Source: Clostridiales bacterium
GTDB lineage: Bacteria > Bacillota > Clostridia > Lachnospirales > Lachnospiraceae
Direction: 5' to 3'
NCBI GenBank assembly: GCA_018366495.1
Contig: JAGZHZ010000003.1
Location: forward strand, 73,027 to 137,026
DNA length: 64,000 nucleotides
In this document: in pieces, positions 1 to 7,567 of the stretch
How positions within the stretch are numbered: position 1 is the stretch's first letter
Layout of the letters: each line of letters begins with the position of its first letter
The notes under the pieces: generated by a model
What the model saw: the letters and a program-made list of their open reading frames with translations, nothing else
Database searches by the model: none
Told to the model about the DNA's origin: nothing
Program-made: the position numbers and the translations under genes

Positions 1-1039
1 CTGCTTCCTGCGCAACAAAATACAGGGCAATCGCAGACGGATCTCCCGAAGGCTCGTCCAGATAATACATAACCTTTGGAATTGCATCCCAGTATTCCTC
101 TCTGCTGATCAGTTTGGAATAATGTTCCAGTCCGAGATGTTCCGCCAGTTCTCTTGCATACGATGCCTCATTATATTTGCTTGTCTCACTGATAAATCCA
201 ACGGTAAACGTTTTTTCAGCTGAAAACTCGCTGACTACAAGACTGGAATCCACACCGCTTGACAAAAATCCTCCGACTTCTACATCCGCAATCATATGAG
301 CATTTACAGATTCCTGAATCACCTGATCCAGTTTTTTAATCAGTTCTTCATCAGACAGATTTAATTTTGGATCAAGTGTAGGATCAAAATACTGTGTTTT
401 ATAAACTTTTCCATCTGTAAAACGCAGGAAATGACCTGGATCCAGTTTAAAAATACCCTTGAAAAAAGTTTCATTCATCACAGAATATTGAAAAGAAAGA
501 TAATGTTCCAAAGCTTCTTCGTTCAATTCTTTTTTGTATCCAGGATATTCCAGAATGCTTTTGATCTCAGATCCAAATACAAACACTCCGTCCACAATCG
601 TATAATAAAATGGCTTGATTCCAAAGAAATCGCGTGCTGCAAAAATTTCTTTTTTTACATTGTCCCAGATTAAAAATGCAAACATTCCACGCACACGGTC
701 TAACAGTTTTTCTCCCCACTCTTCATATCCATGAAGCAGTACTTCAGAATCTGTATGTGTTTTAAAAATATGTCCATGATCCACAAGTTCTTTTCTCAGT
801 TCCTGAAAGTTATAAATTTCTCCGTTAAACACCAGCGCCATTTCACCTGTTTCATTTACCATAGGCTGAGAACCATTTTCCAGATCAATAATGCTTAGTC
901 TGCGAAATCCAAGCGCTGCTTCTTCTGTAATATACTGATCGGCTGAATCAGGACCTCTATGGATGATTGCATTCATCATATTTGTCAAGATCTCACTCTG
1001 ATTCTGTCTTTTCCCGATAAATCCACAAATACCACACAT
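1..1039 (-). CDS. asnB: Asparagine synthetase (glutamine-hydrolysing), N-terminal part; gene runs off the left edge
   Basis: Makes asparagine from aspartate, glutamine and ATP in the cytoplasm. The visible 346 residues begin MCGICGFIG, so Cys2 is the nucleophile of a class II glutamine amidotransferase domain (about residues 2-190). The synthetase domain follows, with the ATP pyrophosphatase loop SSGVDSS near residue 260. The family is usually about 600 residues, so roughly 250 C-terminal residues lie left of the window. The start is the ATG at 1039, preceded by GAGGA eight bases upstream. A promoter (1147-1175) and a leader hairpin (1078-1116) lie upstream, so this is probably the first gene of its transcript. 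Identification is firm. Confidence 0.95.
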   Translation of the reverse strand, partial: MCGICGFIGKRQNQSEILTNMMNAIIHRGPDSADQYITEEAALGFRRLSIIDLENGSQPMVNETGEMALVFNGEIYNFQELRKELVDHGHIFKTHTDSEVLLHGYEEWGEKLLDRVRGMFAFLIWDNVKKEIFAARDFFGIKPFYYTIVDGVFVFGSEIKSILEYPGYKKELNEEALEHYLSFQYSVMNETFFKGIFKLDPGHFLRFTDGKVYKTQYFDPTLDPKLNLSDEELIKKLDQVIQESVNAHMIADVEVGGFLSSGVDSSLVVSEFSAEKTFTVGFISETSKYNEASYARELAEHLGLEHYSKLISREEYWDAIPKVMYYLDEPSGDPSAIALYFVAQEA

Positions 1040-1077
1040 AATTCGTTCCTCATTTCTTCTTATGTTTATGTAGGAAA

Positions 1078-1116
1078 GCCGCCCGTGAAAACAGATCAAT
1101 CTGTTTTCTTTGCAGC
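1078..1116 (-). promoter_or_regulatory. Leader hairpin upstream of asnB
   Basis: The leader RNA contains a 10-bp perfect stem (GAAAACAGAT / ATCTGTTTTC, 1087-1108) with a 2-nt loop, extended below by a GCUGC/GCGGC helix across small internal loops. No U-tract follows, so it is not a standard intrinsic terminator. It lies between the promoter and the asnB ribosome-binding site and could affect translation or RNA stability. It overlaps the stop codon of a possible 13-codon leader ORF (1096-1137). It does not look like a T-box, which would be much longer. Confidence 0.45.
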
Positions 1117-1137
1117 CTCTCGGTCTTTGTTGTCCAT
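1096..1137 (-). other. Possible 13-residue leader ORF before asnB
   Basis: ATG at 1137 opens MDNKDREAAKKTD, which ends with TGA inside the leader hairpin. The ATG falls within a few bases of the predicted transcription start, so there is almost no room for a ribosome-binding site and translation would have to be leaderless or near-leaderless. It may be chance. Confidence 0.2.
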
Positions 1138-1146
1138 AACTTCTTC

Positions 1147-1175
1147 ATTATACACTATATTTTTATTGATGTCAC
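1147..1175 (-). promoter_or_regulatory. Sigma-A-type promoter of asnB
   Basis: On the minus strand a GTGACA -35 box (1170-1175) and a perfect TATAAT -10 box (1147-1152) are separated by 17 bases. Transcription would start near 1140, giving a leader of about 100 nt before asnB. Confidence 0.75.
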
Positions 1176-1261
1176 GATGAAAATAGCCCCTTAAAGCTGT
1201 TTTCTTTTGTTAGTATATCACAAAAAATGTGAAATATACAGCCATTATTTTTATCACAAAT

Positions 1262-1294
1262 ATAAAAACAGGATAGGGCTTACACCCTATCCTG
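1262..1294 (-). terminator. Intrinsic terminator of the SH3-domain gene
   Basis: Ten-base-pair stem CAGGATAGGG / CCCTATCCTG with a 6-nt loop, followed on the minus strand by TTTTTATA, directly after the stop codon of the gene ending at 1301. Confidence 0.85.
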
Positions 1295-1300
1295 CTATAT

Positions 1301-2239
1301 TTACTGTGCTGATAAAAATTCTGTCATGACATATCCTGTCACTCCATCAATCTCAATCTTAGACCATCCATTTCCAGCGTCACCTAAGACGGTCACTTCA
1401 TCTCCCTGGGCAAGCATCGTTAAAACTTCAGAGTCTGTGTTTGCCTCGGCACGCACATTGATATCTTCTTCATTTGCATACATCTTGACTGCTTCATTCT
1501 GCTGCGACTGTGTCTCTTCTGTATTTTCACCTTCTGCGGAAGCCATCTGCTGCAGCCAGTTCTTTACACTCTCATCGGAATCTTTCAGTTCTTTTGTCTT
1601 TGTTTTTGTCTTGTCAATAATCTCAACAATTTCTTTTTTCTCCGAAAATTCCTGTACTGCTTTCTTTGTCTCCTCATCCTCGTTCGGATCAGCGATATAG
1701 AGAAATCCTTCTTCATCCGTTCTCATATACAGCAATGCCAGCTGCGGAATCATCGGTTCAATATCTTTAATCTTCTGCTCATAATAGACACAGACCAGAT
1801 AAGAATCCTCTTTCGGTCCCGCCTCAGAGTAAGTCTCCAGATTATTGTAGCTTTCGATTGAAGCATTATTCAGTTCATTTTCCATCTCTTCCGTATATGG
1901 ATTTACAATCTGCTGCAATGTCACTGTGTCATGCTCCTGGTGTGCTTTATAATATTTCTGCACAATCGCTAAAATTGCCGGATCGTTCTTTTTCAGCTCT
2001 CCATCTGCCGTTGTCTGCTCTGTCTGTGATTGCTCTGTTTCTTTGTTCTTTTCCCCATCGTCTGAAGTTTGAGACTGCTTTTCTGTCACTTGCACATTTT
2101 CATCTTTCGGATCTTTTCCCCCTACCGTATCTTTTATCCAACGTGCCGCAAAGATTACTATCACAAGAACCAGAATGCCTGCCAAACCAAGTAAGATATA
2201 TCTTAGATTATCCGAAATCCATTCTCTGAAATTATCCAC
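1301..2239 (-). CDS. Single-pass membrane protein with C-terminal bacterial SH3 domain
   Basis: Predicted 312 residues. A short cytoplasmic N-terminus is followed by one hydrophobic segment (about 14-33), a Glu/Gln/Thr-rich linker (about 45-75), a central domain of unknown function (about 80-240), and a C-terminal SH3b domain (about 250-312, with the typical 'NVRAEAN..EVL' and 'GYV...FL' elements). SH3b domains often bind peptidoglycan or related ligands, so an outside, cell-wall-facing role is likely; this is inference. The start is the GTG at 2239, because AAGGAGGT sits 7 bases before it. The longer open frame upstream runs back into the tRNA-Arg gene and has no ribosome-binding site. A terminator follows immediately. 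No enzymatic function is recognisable. Confidence 0.8.
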   Translation of the reverse strand: MDNFREWISDNLRYILLGLAGILVLVIVIFAARWIKDTVGGKDPKDENVQVTEKQSQTSDDGEKNKETEQSQTEQTTADGELKKNDPAILAIVQKYYKAHQEHDTVTLQQIVNPYTEEMENELNNASIESYNNLETYSEAGPKEDSYLVCVYYEQKIKDIEPMIPQLALLYMRTDEEGFLYIADPNEDEETKKAVQEFSEKKEIVEIIDKTKTKTKELKDSDESVKNWLQQMASAEGENTEETQSQQNEAVKMYANEEDINVRAEANTDSEVLTMLAQGDEVTVLGDAGNGWSKIEIDGVTGYVMTEFLSAQ

Positions 2240-2315
2240 TTTGGTTACCTCCTTTTCTGTTTGATGTTTCATTTCTTTTTCTATTGTCAGACAATTCAAA
2301 TAGATAAAAGAAAAA

Positions 2316-2388
2316 CACACCCGGAGGGATTCGAACCCCCGACACGTGGTACCGGAAACCACTGCTCTATCCCCTGAGCTACGAGTGC
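2316..2388 (-). tRNA. tRNA-Arg (anticodon CCG)
   Basis: A cloverleaf folds on the minus strand: a 7-bp acceptor GCACTCG/CGGGTGT with G-U pairs, D-stem GCTC/GAGC, anticodon stem GTGGT/ACCAC with loop TTCCGGT giving anticodon CCG (codon CGG), and T-arm with TTCGAAT. The discriminator is G and CCA is not encoded. A run of T follows the 3' end. The downstream SH3-protein gene starts 77 bases further on, so some transcripts may cover both. Confidence 0.93.
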
Positions 2389-2543
2389 GTATACGTCCAT
2401 TGCCTATTCATCTTTACGCTGTTTGGGCATATCACATAAACTCCTGTATTCTGTCTCTCTCTTCCGGTCATCAAAAGATTGTCTCTCTTCATATTTCAAG
2501 CTGCAATCTCTTCTCAAGCAGAACTGTGCCAAACAACGATAGT

Positions 2544-2572
2544 ATGATATCACATCTCATAAGCTTTGTCAA
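2544..2572 (-). promoter_or_regulatory. Promoter upstream of tRNA-Arg
   Basis: TTGACA (2567-2572) and TATCAT (2544-2549) with a 17-base spacer on the minus strand. It would start transcription near 2537 and read into tRNA-Arg and then the SH3-protein gene. Apart from this promoter and the terminator of the DUF5688 gene, the stretch 2389-2714 shows nothing else. Confidence 0.65.
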
Positions 2573-2640
2573 TTTTTTTCCCTTCTATTTGTATATTTTA
2601 CCACGAAACAGGCATAAATTTCTTCTCTTCTGACCTATCA

Positions 2641-2706
2641 AAAAAATGACAGAATCCGCAGATCTGTACTGATTTATGTCCGTCTTGTCTGTGGTCTGTC
2701 ATTTTC
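2641..2706 (-). terminator. Terminator-like long hairpin after the DUF5688 gene
   Basis: Inverted arms AAAATGACAGA and TCTGTCATTTTTTT lie about 45 bases apart. On the minus strand the 3' arm runs into a T-tract just past the stop of the gene ending at 2715. The loop is longer than usual, so the call is moderate. Confidence 0.5.
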
Positions 2707-2714
2707 TGTATTAC

Positions 2715-3671
2715 TTATATCATGATTTCTGCCTCTAAAAAAGGATACTCTTCCTCATTCTCCAGAACCATGCTCAGTCGATGATACTTTCTTTCATACT
2801 GATAAATCTGATCAGAAAGCACTTCCTCCGGCTGTACCTGAGTTTCATTAATCTCCCGCACCATAAATTTAATTTCTTCTGCATCAAATTCCTCTCTTTT
2901 TGGAATAATAATGCATTCATGTATACTGCTTGGCAGTATATAATAATCTTCCTCCAATTTCTCCCCCACATGATTGAGAATGGAATCATAGATGATACAG
3001 ACTGCTCCCAGATTTTTCTCACGGTTTGTCAACACATACATTGGCATCGTCTCATCTGTCTCCTGAAATTCCTGTACAGACAGTATTCCCTCTTCATCTT
3101 CTGAATAATTCTGCAAAAGATCGATCATATCCAGCAATTCATAGGAAAACCTTTCCTTTGTATTTTCCCTTGCAATGTGAATCAGTTCTTCTGCTGTGAC
3201 ATTCCAAAATTTCAGATGATTATTGCGAATCAGAATCATCCCTTCTCCCATCGCTCCGTCGCTGACAGGATAATACGCTACAATTGCCAAATCCAGATAT
3301 CTAAGATGCGGAATGTCTCTGAGCAGTTCTCTATTTCTTTCATAATTGATTACCTTGCAGGACACACGTCTCCATATATTTGAAAAATCACAATAAAAAG
3401 CTGGATCAATCGGCCTTTCTATGCGGTATCTCTCATACAGTTCTTTGATCTGCTGTGCAATTTCCTTTATGGCTCTCCCTTCTTGATAATTTTCGTAAAA
3501 ACTATTCAGATAGATCGTCGGTGAAACGTTCTCTCCCTCTCTCCATATCGAGATGCCATCGAGACAGATCCCATTATTTTTCTGTACCTTATGAATTTTC
3601 ATGCAGGTCTCCTCGCCCATCTTCTTTTGCAGCTCTTCTCTTAATTTCTCTATAAATTCTTGATATTCCAT
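2715..3671 (-). CDS. DUF5688 family protein
   Basis: Predicted 318 residues, soluble, rich in Glu, Ile and Tyr, with no signal peptide or membrane segment. The N-terminal pattern 'KIHKVQKNNGICLDGI' followed by 'NVSPTIYLN' matches the DUF5688 proteins that are common, often in several copies, in Lachnospiraceae; their function is unknown. The start is the ATG at 3671, which has AAGGAAGGAA just upstream. A longer reading frame to 3755 lacks a ribosome-binding site. It is transcribed alone, from a promoter at 3857-3885 to a terminator near 2641-2706. The C-terminal half contains alternating hydrophobic and acidic stretches typical of a cytoplasmic protein. Confidence 0.75.
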   Translation of the reverse strand: MEYQEFIEKLREELQKKMGEETCMKIHKVQKNNGICLDGISIWREGENVSPTIYLNSFYENYQEGRAIKEIAQQIKELYERYRIERPIDPAFYCDFSNIWRRVSCKVINYERNRELLRDIPHLRYLDLAIVAYYPVSDGAMGEGMILIRNNHLKFWNVTAEELIHIARENTKERFSYELLDMIDLLQNYSEDEEGILSVQEFQETDETMPMYVLTNREKNLGAVCIIYDSILNHVGEKLEEDYYILPSSIHECIIIPKREEFDAEEIKFMVREINETQVQPEEVLSDQIYQYERKYHRLSMVLENEEEYPFLEAEIMI

Positions 3672-3856
3672 GATTCCTTCCTTTCTTCCCCGGCTGCTTT
3701 GGGCATTAAAAACGGCCAGAACTTTTATTTTCTGCTCTCTGCAGCCATGCTTCACCCTATTGCTGAATTAACATTCTCTTTTTACCTGTCTGTTATTGTG
3801 GAAAACTTGTGCGATCTGCACTTTGAAATGTATCTTTTAGATTTTTTATATCACTT

Positions 3857-3885
3857 ATTATATCATGTTCTTTTTCAGATTGCAA
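3857..3885 (-). promoter_or_regulatory. Promoter of the DUF5688 gene
   Basis: TTGCAA (3880-3885) and TATAAT (3857-3862) with a 17-base spacer on the minus strand, giving a leader of about 180 nt. Confidence 0.7.
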
Positions 3886-3897
3886 GCTTTTTTCATT

Positions 3898-3939
3898 AAA
3901 AAAAGCCACTATTCTCTTAAAAGAATAATGGCTTTTTTT
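3898..3939. terminator. Terminator downstream of efp
   Basis: A near-perfect hairpin (AAAAAAAGCCA..TATTCT / AGAATA..TGGCTTTTTTT) with A- and T-tracts on both sides. It ends the minus-strand efp transcript just before the DUF5688 promoter. Confidence 0.88.
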
Positions 3940-3965
3940 CTTAAAAACACCTGTCACAGATGAAA

Positions 3966-4523
3966 TTAAACACGGGACAGATATTCTCCTGTTCTTGTGT
4001 CAATTTTGATCTTATCGCCTGTCTCTACAAACAGAGGTACATATACGGTTGCCCCTGTCTCCACTGTTGCAGGTTTTGTAGCGCCCTGAGCAGTGTCTCC
4101 TTTAAATCCAGGTTCTGTGTTGCTGATCTCCAGCTCTACGAATAATGGTGGCTCTACTGCAAATACGTTTCCGTTATGAGAACACATTTTTACCATTTCA
4201 TTCTCTTTTACAAATTTCAGTGCATCGCCAATTGTCTCTTCGTTCAGAGCAATCTGATCGTATGTCTCTACATTCATGAAATGGTATAAATCACCATCAG
4301 AATATAAGTACTGCATATCTACTCTCTCGATACGAGCCTGTGGAAATTTCTCTGTCGGTCTGAAAGTCTTTTCAACTACACCGCCATTGATAATATTTTT
4401 TAATTTTGTTCTCACGAATGCAGCACCTTTTCCCGGTTTTACATGCTGGAATTCAATAATCTGGAAAATTCCATTATCCATTTCCAATGTGATGCCGTTT
4501 CTAAAATCTCCTGCTGATATCAT
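3966..4523 (-). CDS. efp: Translation elongation factor P
   Basis: 185 residues, the standard EF-P length. EF-P enters the ribosomal E site and relieves stalling at consecutive prolines. The N-terminal KOW-like domain carries the loop '[10 protein letters not shown]', whose lysine near residue 32 is the usual site of modification or tip contact. Two OB-fold domains follow, ending in '[12 protein letters not shown]', close to the family C-terminal signature. The ribosome-binding site AGGAGG precedes the ATG at 4523. It is the last gene of a minus-strand run (M24 peptidase, aroK, YqeG-like, patatin, aminotransferase) and ends at a strong terminator. The pairing of an M24 proline peptidase with efp is common in Firmicutes. 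Confidence 0.97.
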   Translation of the reverse strand: MISAGDFRNGITLEMDNGIFQIIEFQHVKPGKGAAFVRTKLKNIINGGVVEKTFRPTEKFPQARIERVDMQYLYSDGDLYHFMNVETYDQIALNEETIGDALKFVKENEMVKMCSHNGNVFAVEPPLFVELEISNTEPGFKGDTAQGATKPATVETGATVYVPLFVETGDKIKIDTRTGEYLSRV

Positions 4524-4620
4524 TCTTGATATTCCTCCTTAAATTTTGCACATATAGGAAAAGTAATTCCCATAATTTCTTTCATTTTATAATAAAATCT
4601 GCACTTTTTCAACTCTTTTT

Positions 4621-5691
4621 TTACAGTTCAATCAACTCTTTTTTAGAATGTGCAAAATTTTTATGTCCGTCTTTTGTGACAACGACCATATCCTCTATAC
4701 GCACACCGCCAAATTCAGGCAGATAGATTCCTGGTTCTACCGTCTCAATCATATTTTCCTGCAGAACAGTTGTTCCTTTCGGTGCCAGACGAGGATCTTC
4801 ATGGATATACAGTCCTACGCTGTGGCCAAGTCCATGTCCAAAATACTCTCCATATCCTGCCTTTGTGATGATATCACGTGCCACCTGATCCACTTCTCTT
4901 CCTGTCAGCCCTGCTCTTAAAACATCCAGCGCCGCAAGCTGTGCCTCTAAGACAACACCATAGATCTCTTTTTGTTTGTCAGACGCCTTTCCAATCACAA
5001 TTGTTCTTGTCATGTCAGAACAGTATCCATCATACTTACATCCAAAATCCATTGTCACAAAATCCCCGACTTCCACTTTTTTGTCGCTTGGAATCGCATG
5101 AGGCATTGCACTGTGAATGCCAGACGCCACAATCGTGTCAAAACTTGTGCCGGAAGCTCCATGCTGTTTCATACAATATTCAATCTCAGCTGCAATCGCA
5201 AGTTCTGTCATTCCTGGCTTAATCACGTTCAAAATATGAGAAAATGCCGCATCACCGATTGCCTCTGCCTTTTCCAGACGTTCCAGTTCCCATGCTTCTT
5301 TGATAACACGCAGATTATTCAGGCTCTCCCCAAGCTCTGTCCAGATTTTTCCCGGAATCTGCTTTGTCCATCTGTCATATGCGGCATATCCGATATGCTG
5401 ATCTTCAAATCCCACTCTCTCGATTCCGTCTTCTTCCATCAGCTGTCTCAAAAGCTGTTCGTATCCGCACACATTACTGATCTCAAACACTTCAAAATCT
5501 TCTGCTTCTCTTTTTGCCTGTGTTGTATATCTGGAGTCTGTCAGAATAGCCTGACGTTTCTTTGTCAGATACAGATATCCCTCTCCACGAAACTGGCTGA
5601 TATAACGCATATTGTATTCATCTGATACAATCATCGCCTCCACATTGTTCTGTTCCATAACTGCTGTTAATTTTTCTCTATTATATCTCAT
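4621..5691 (-). CDS. M24 family Xaa-Pro aminopeptidase
   Basis: 356 residues. It has a creatinase-like N-terminal domain (about 1-125) and a pita-bread M24 catalytic domain. The dimetal ligands are visible: two Asp in 'MDFGCKYDGYCSDMTRT', His in 'GHGLGHSVGL', Glu in 'IETVEPGIY' and Glu in 'GVRIEDM'. Such enzymes release an N-terminal residue preceding proline in cytoplasmic peptides. The start overlaps the last 11 bases of aroK, and efp follows about 100 bases later, a conserved neighbour. It resembles the short YqhT/PepP-type enzymes rather than methionine aminopeptidase, which lacks the N-terminal domain. Confidence 0.93.
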   Translation of the reverse strand: MRYNREKLTAVMEQNNVEAMIVSDEYNMRYISQFRGEGYLYLTKKRQAILTDSRYTTQAKREAEDFEVFEISNVCGYEQLLRQLMEEDGIERVGFEDQHIGYAAYDRWTKQIPGKIWTELGESLNNLRVIKEAWELERLEKAEAIGDAAFSHILNVIKPGMTELAIAAEIEYCMKQHGASGTSFDTIVASGIHSAMPHAIPSDKKVEVGDFVTMDFGCKYDGYCSDMTRTIVIGKASDKQKEIYGVVLEAQLAALDVLRAGLTGREVDQVARDIITKAGYGEYFGHGLGHSVGLYIHEDPRLAPKGTTVLQENMIETVEPGIYLPEFGGVRIEDMVVVTKDGHKNFAHSKKELIEL

Positions 5692-6184
5692 TTTTTATAT
5701 CCTCTATGATTTCTTCAAAATTTTTCTGATCTGTCTGTATATGACAGTCTGCTGCTTTATCATATGCTGTTTTTCTCTGTTCCATCAACATATGAATTTT
5801 TTCTCTCAGGTCTCCGCCTTTGAGCATCGGTCTTGTTGTATCTCCTTCCAGCCTCTCTATCAGCGTCTTTTCAGATGCTTCCAGAAAAACAACGGTTCCC
5901 AGCTCTTTTAAATAAGGCTGGTTTCTCTCCTGAACAGGAAGTCCGCCCCCTACGGAAATTACCTTTCGTTCTTCATCTTTTAACAAATTTTTTAATGTCT
6001 CTGTCTCCAGTTCACGAAAATATACTTCCCCATATTTTTCAAAGATATCTGCAATTTTCATTCCAGATGTCTTCTCAATCTGTTCGTCCGTGTCCAGAAA
6101 AGACAGATTCAGCGTGTCTGCAAGCTTTTTTCCCACAGAAGTTTTTCCGCTGCCCATAAATCCGATCAAAATGATATGATTCAT
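5681..6184 (-). CDS. aroK: Shikimate kinase
   Basis: 167 residues. It phosphorylates shikimate at the 3-hydroxyl with ATP, the fifth step of the chorismate pathway. The Walker A loop is GFMGSGKTS (about 8-16), the shikimate-binding Asp is in 'LDTDEQIE', the GGG motif is 'VGGGLP' near 79, and the lid arginine is in 'TTRPML'. The gene overlaps both neighbours by a few bases, suggesting translational coupling. No other shikimate-pathway gene is in the window, but pheA (55641-56771) uses its end product. Confidence 0.96.
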   Translation of the reverse strand: MNHIILIGFMGSGKTSVGKKLADTLNLSFLDTDEQIEKTSGMKIADIFEKYGEVYFRELETETLKNLLKDEERKVISVGGGLPVQERNQPYLKELGTVVFLEASEKTLIERLEGDTTRPMLKGGDLREKIHMLMEQRKTAYDKAADCHIQTDQKNFEEIIEDIKNEI

Positions 6185-6687
6185 TTTTTTCTTCCTTTCT
6201 TTTTTCTGTAAAAGTGAAGCACGATTTTTTCCAGATACCGTTTCAGCACAATCTGGATTTCCTCTTTTGGATGAATCGGTTTTACTAAAATAGTATGGAT
6301 TCCAGCTCTCTTTGCTCCATAGATATCGGTAAAAAGCTGATCCCCGATAAATACTGTATTTTTCGTATCTGTTCCTAAAATCTGCATTGCACGAATATAG
6401 TTTTTTCTGCTTGGCTTATGCGCATCCTCAATAAAATTCACCTGAATATCCTGGTTGAACATCTCTACGCGCTCTTTTTTATTGTTTGAAATCAGGCAGC
6501 ACCGATATCCTGTCTTTTTTAATTTTTCAAACAGAGCCATCGCTCGTTCATCTGCCTTCTCTCCGTGCGGCACAAGTGTGTTGTCAATATCAAACAAAAT
6601 TCCCCGATATCCCTGCCGGTAAAGTTTTTCAAAGTCTATCTGATACGTGGAATCCGCATCTTCATCTGGAAAAAATTGGTCAAACAT
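6181..6687 (-). CDS. YqeG family HAD-IIIA phosphatase
   Basis: 168 residues. HAD motif I is 'LFDIDNTLV' near residue 31, a Ser-Asn motif II ('CLISNN') follows, and motif IV is 'GDQLFTDIYGAKRAG'. The arrangement and length fit the YqeG family, annotated as phosphatases acting on phosphorylated sugars or phosphatidylglycerophosphate-like substrates; the substrate here is unknown. The start overlaps the end of the patatin gene by 8 bases and the end overlaps the start of aroK by 4. The ribosome-binding site is GGAG. Confidence 0.88.
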   Translation of the reverse strand: MFDQFFPDEDADSTYQIDFEKLYRQGYRGILFDIDNTLVPHGEKADERAMALFEKLKKTGYRCCLISNNKKERVEMFNQDIQVNFIEDAHKPSRKNYIRAMQILGTDTKNTVFIGDQLFTDIYGAKRAGIHTILVKPIHPKEEIQIVLKRYLEKIVLHFYRKKKGRKK

Positions 6688-7558
6688 CTCCGTCTCCTTT
6701 ATGCTCCTTTTCCCTCATATATGCAAGAAGCTTGCTGTACATCTCTTTCATTGTGTCATATCCGTCCTGATAAAAAGCTTCCAATCGCTCTTGATCATGC
6801 TCCAGTCTTTTGATTGCTTCTGTCCGCGGACGAATCACAAAAATTTTTCCCTCCGCTTCCAGTTTTTCAATCTGCTCCATCGTTCGATTGTAAATCTTGG
6901 CGCGCAGGCACATCGTTCTGGCCAGATTTGGATATTTTCTCATCACAAATTGATAACAGCGCATCGCCCGCTTTGATGTATTTTTTCGATATCCTTTGTT
7001 TCTTGTCAGTATTACAACAATTTTTCGATATCCCTTTTCTAGAGCTCTTTTCACAGGGACAGAGTCTGCAATTCCACCGTCCAGATATGGCTGATTGTCT
7101 ACCTCCACGATCGGCAGCACCATAGGCATACTGCAAGAGGCGCGGCAAATCTCCATCAGTCTTTTCCTGTCCTGTTTTTCTGTCATATACTCCGCCTGAC
7201 CGCTCAGACAGTTTGTCACAACTGCCTCAAACTCCATCTCTGATGAAAAAAATGTATCATAGTCAAACGGAATAAGCGTATTGGCATAATCATCAAACAG
7301 ACGATCCATATCAAACAGACTCTTTTTCTTCCACATCCCTTTTAAATCGAGACGCTCTTCTTTTTTATTCTGTCTGATCACACATTCCTTTGTTCGCCCA
7401 ATCTGTCTTGAAACGTAGTCCACGCCATTACATGCTCCCATTGAAACGCCTAATACGTACTGTGTATAAAATTCCTGCTCCATCAGATAATCCAGCACGC
7501 CCGAGGTAAAAATTCCTCTGTTTGCACCGCCCTCTAAAATCATCGCAGCTTTCTGCAT
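6680..7558 (-). CDS. Patatin-like phospholipase
   Basis: 292 residues. It carries the patatin serine hydrolase elements: glycine-rich oxyanion loop 'EGGANRG' near the N-terminus, nucleophile elbow GVSMG, and catalytic Asp in 'DGGIADSVP'. The family cleaves acyl chains from lipids; the natural substrate is unknown. There is no signal peptide, so it is probably cytoplasmic or peripheral to the membrane. AGGAGG precedes the ATG at 7558. It lies in the operon between the aminotransferase and the YqeG-like gene, overlapping the latter. Confidence 0.9.
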   Translation of the reverse strand: MQKAAMILEGGANRGIFTSGVLDYLMEQEFYTQYVLGVSMGACNGVDYVSRQIGRTKECVIRQNKKEERLDLKGMWKKKSLFDMDRLFDDYANTLIPFDYDTFFSSEMEFEAVVTNCLSGQAEYMTEKQDRKRLMEICRASCSMPMVLPIVEVDNQPYLDGGIADSVPVKRALEKGYRKIVVILTRNKGYRKNTSKRAMRCYQFVMRKYPNLARTMCLRAKIYNRTMEQIEKLEAEGKIFVIRPRTEAIKRLEHDQERLEAFYQDGYDTMKEMYSKLLAYMREKEHKGDGDV

Positions 7559-7567
7559 GAATGCCTC

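Noticed and set aside
1326..2229. Plus-strand open frames opposite the SH3-domain gene
   Set aside because: They have Ser/Phe-rich composition typical of antisense shadows and no ribosome-binding sites or family motifs.
2240..2362. Longer N-terminus for the SH3-domain protein, reading back to 2362
   Set aside because: It would overlap the 3' part of tRNA-Arg and has no ribosome-binding site, whereas the GTG at 2239 has AAGGAGGT at ideal distance.
4972..5625. 217-codon plus-strand frame opposite the M24 peptidase
   Set aside because: It mirrors a clearly real gene, is Cys/Phe/His-rich and matches no family pattern.
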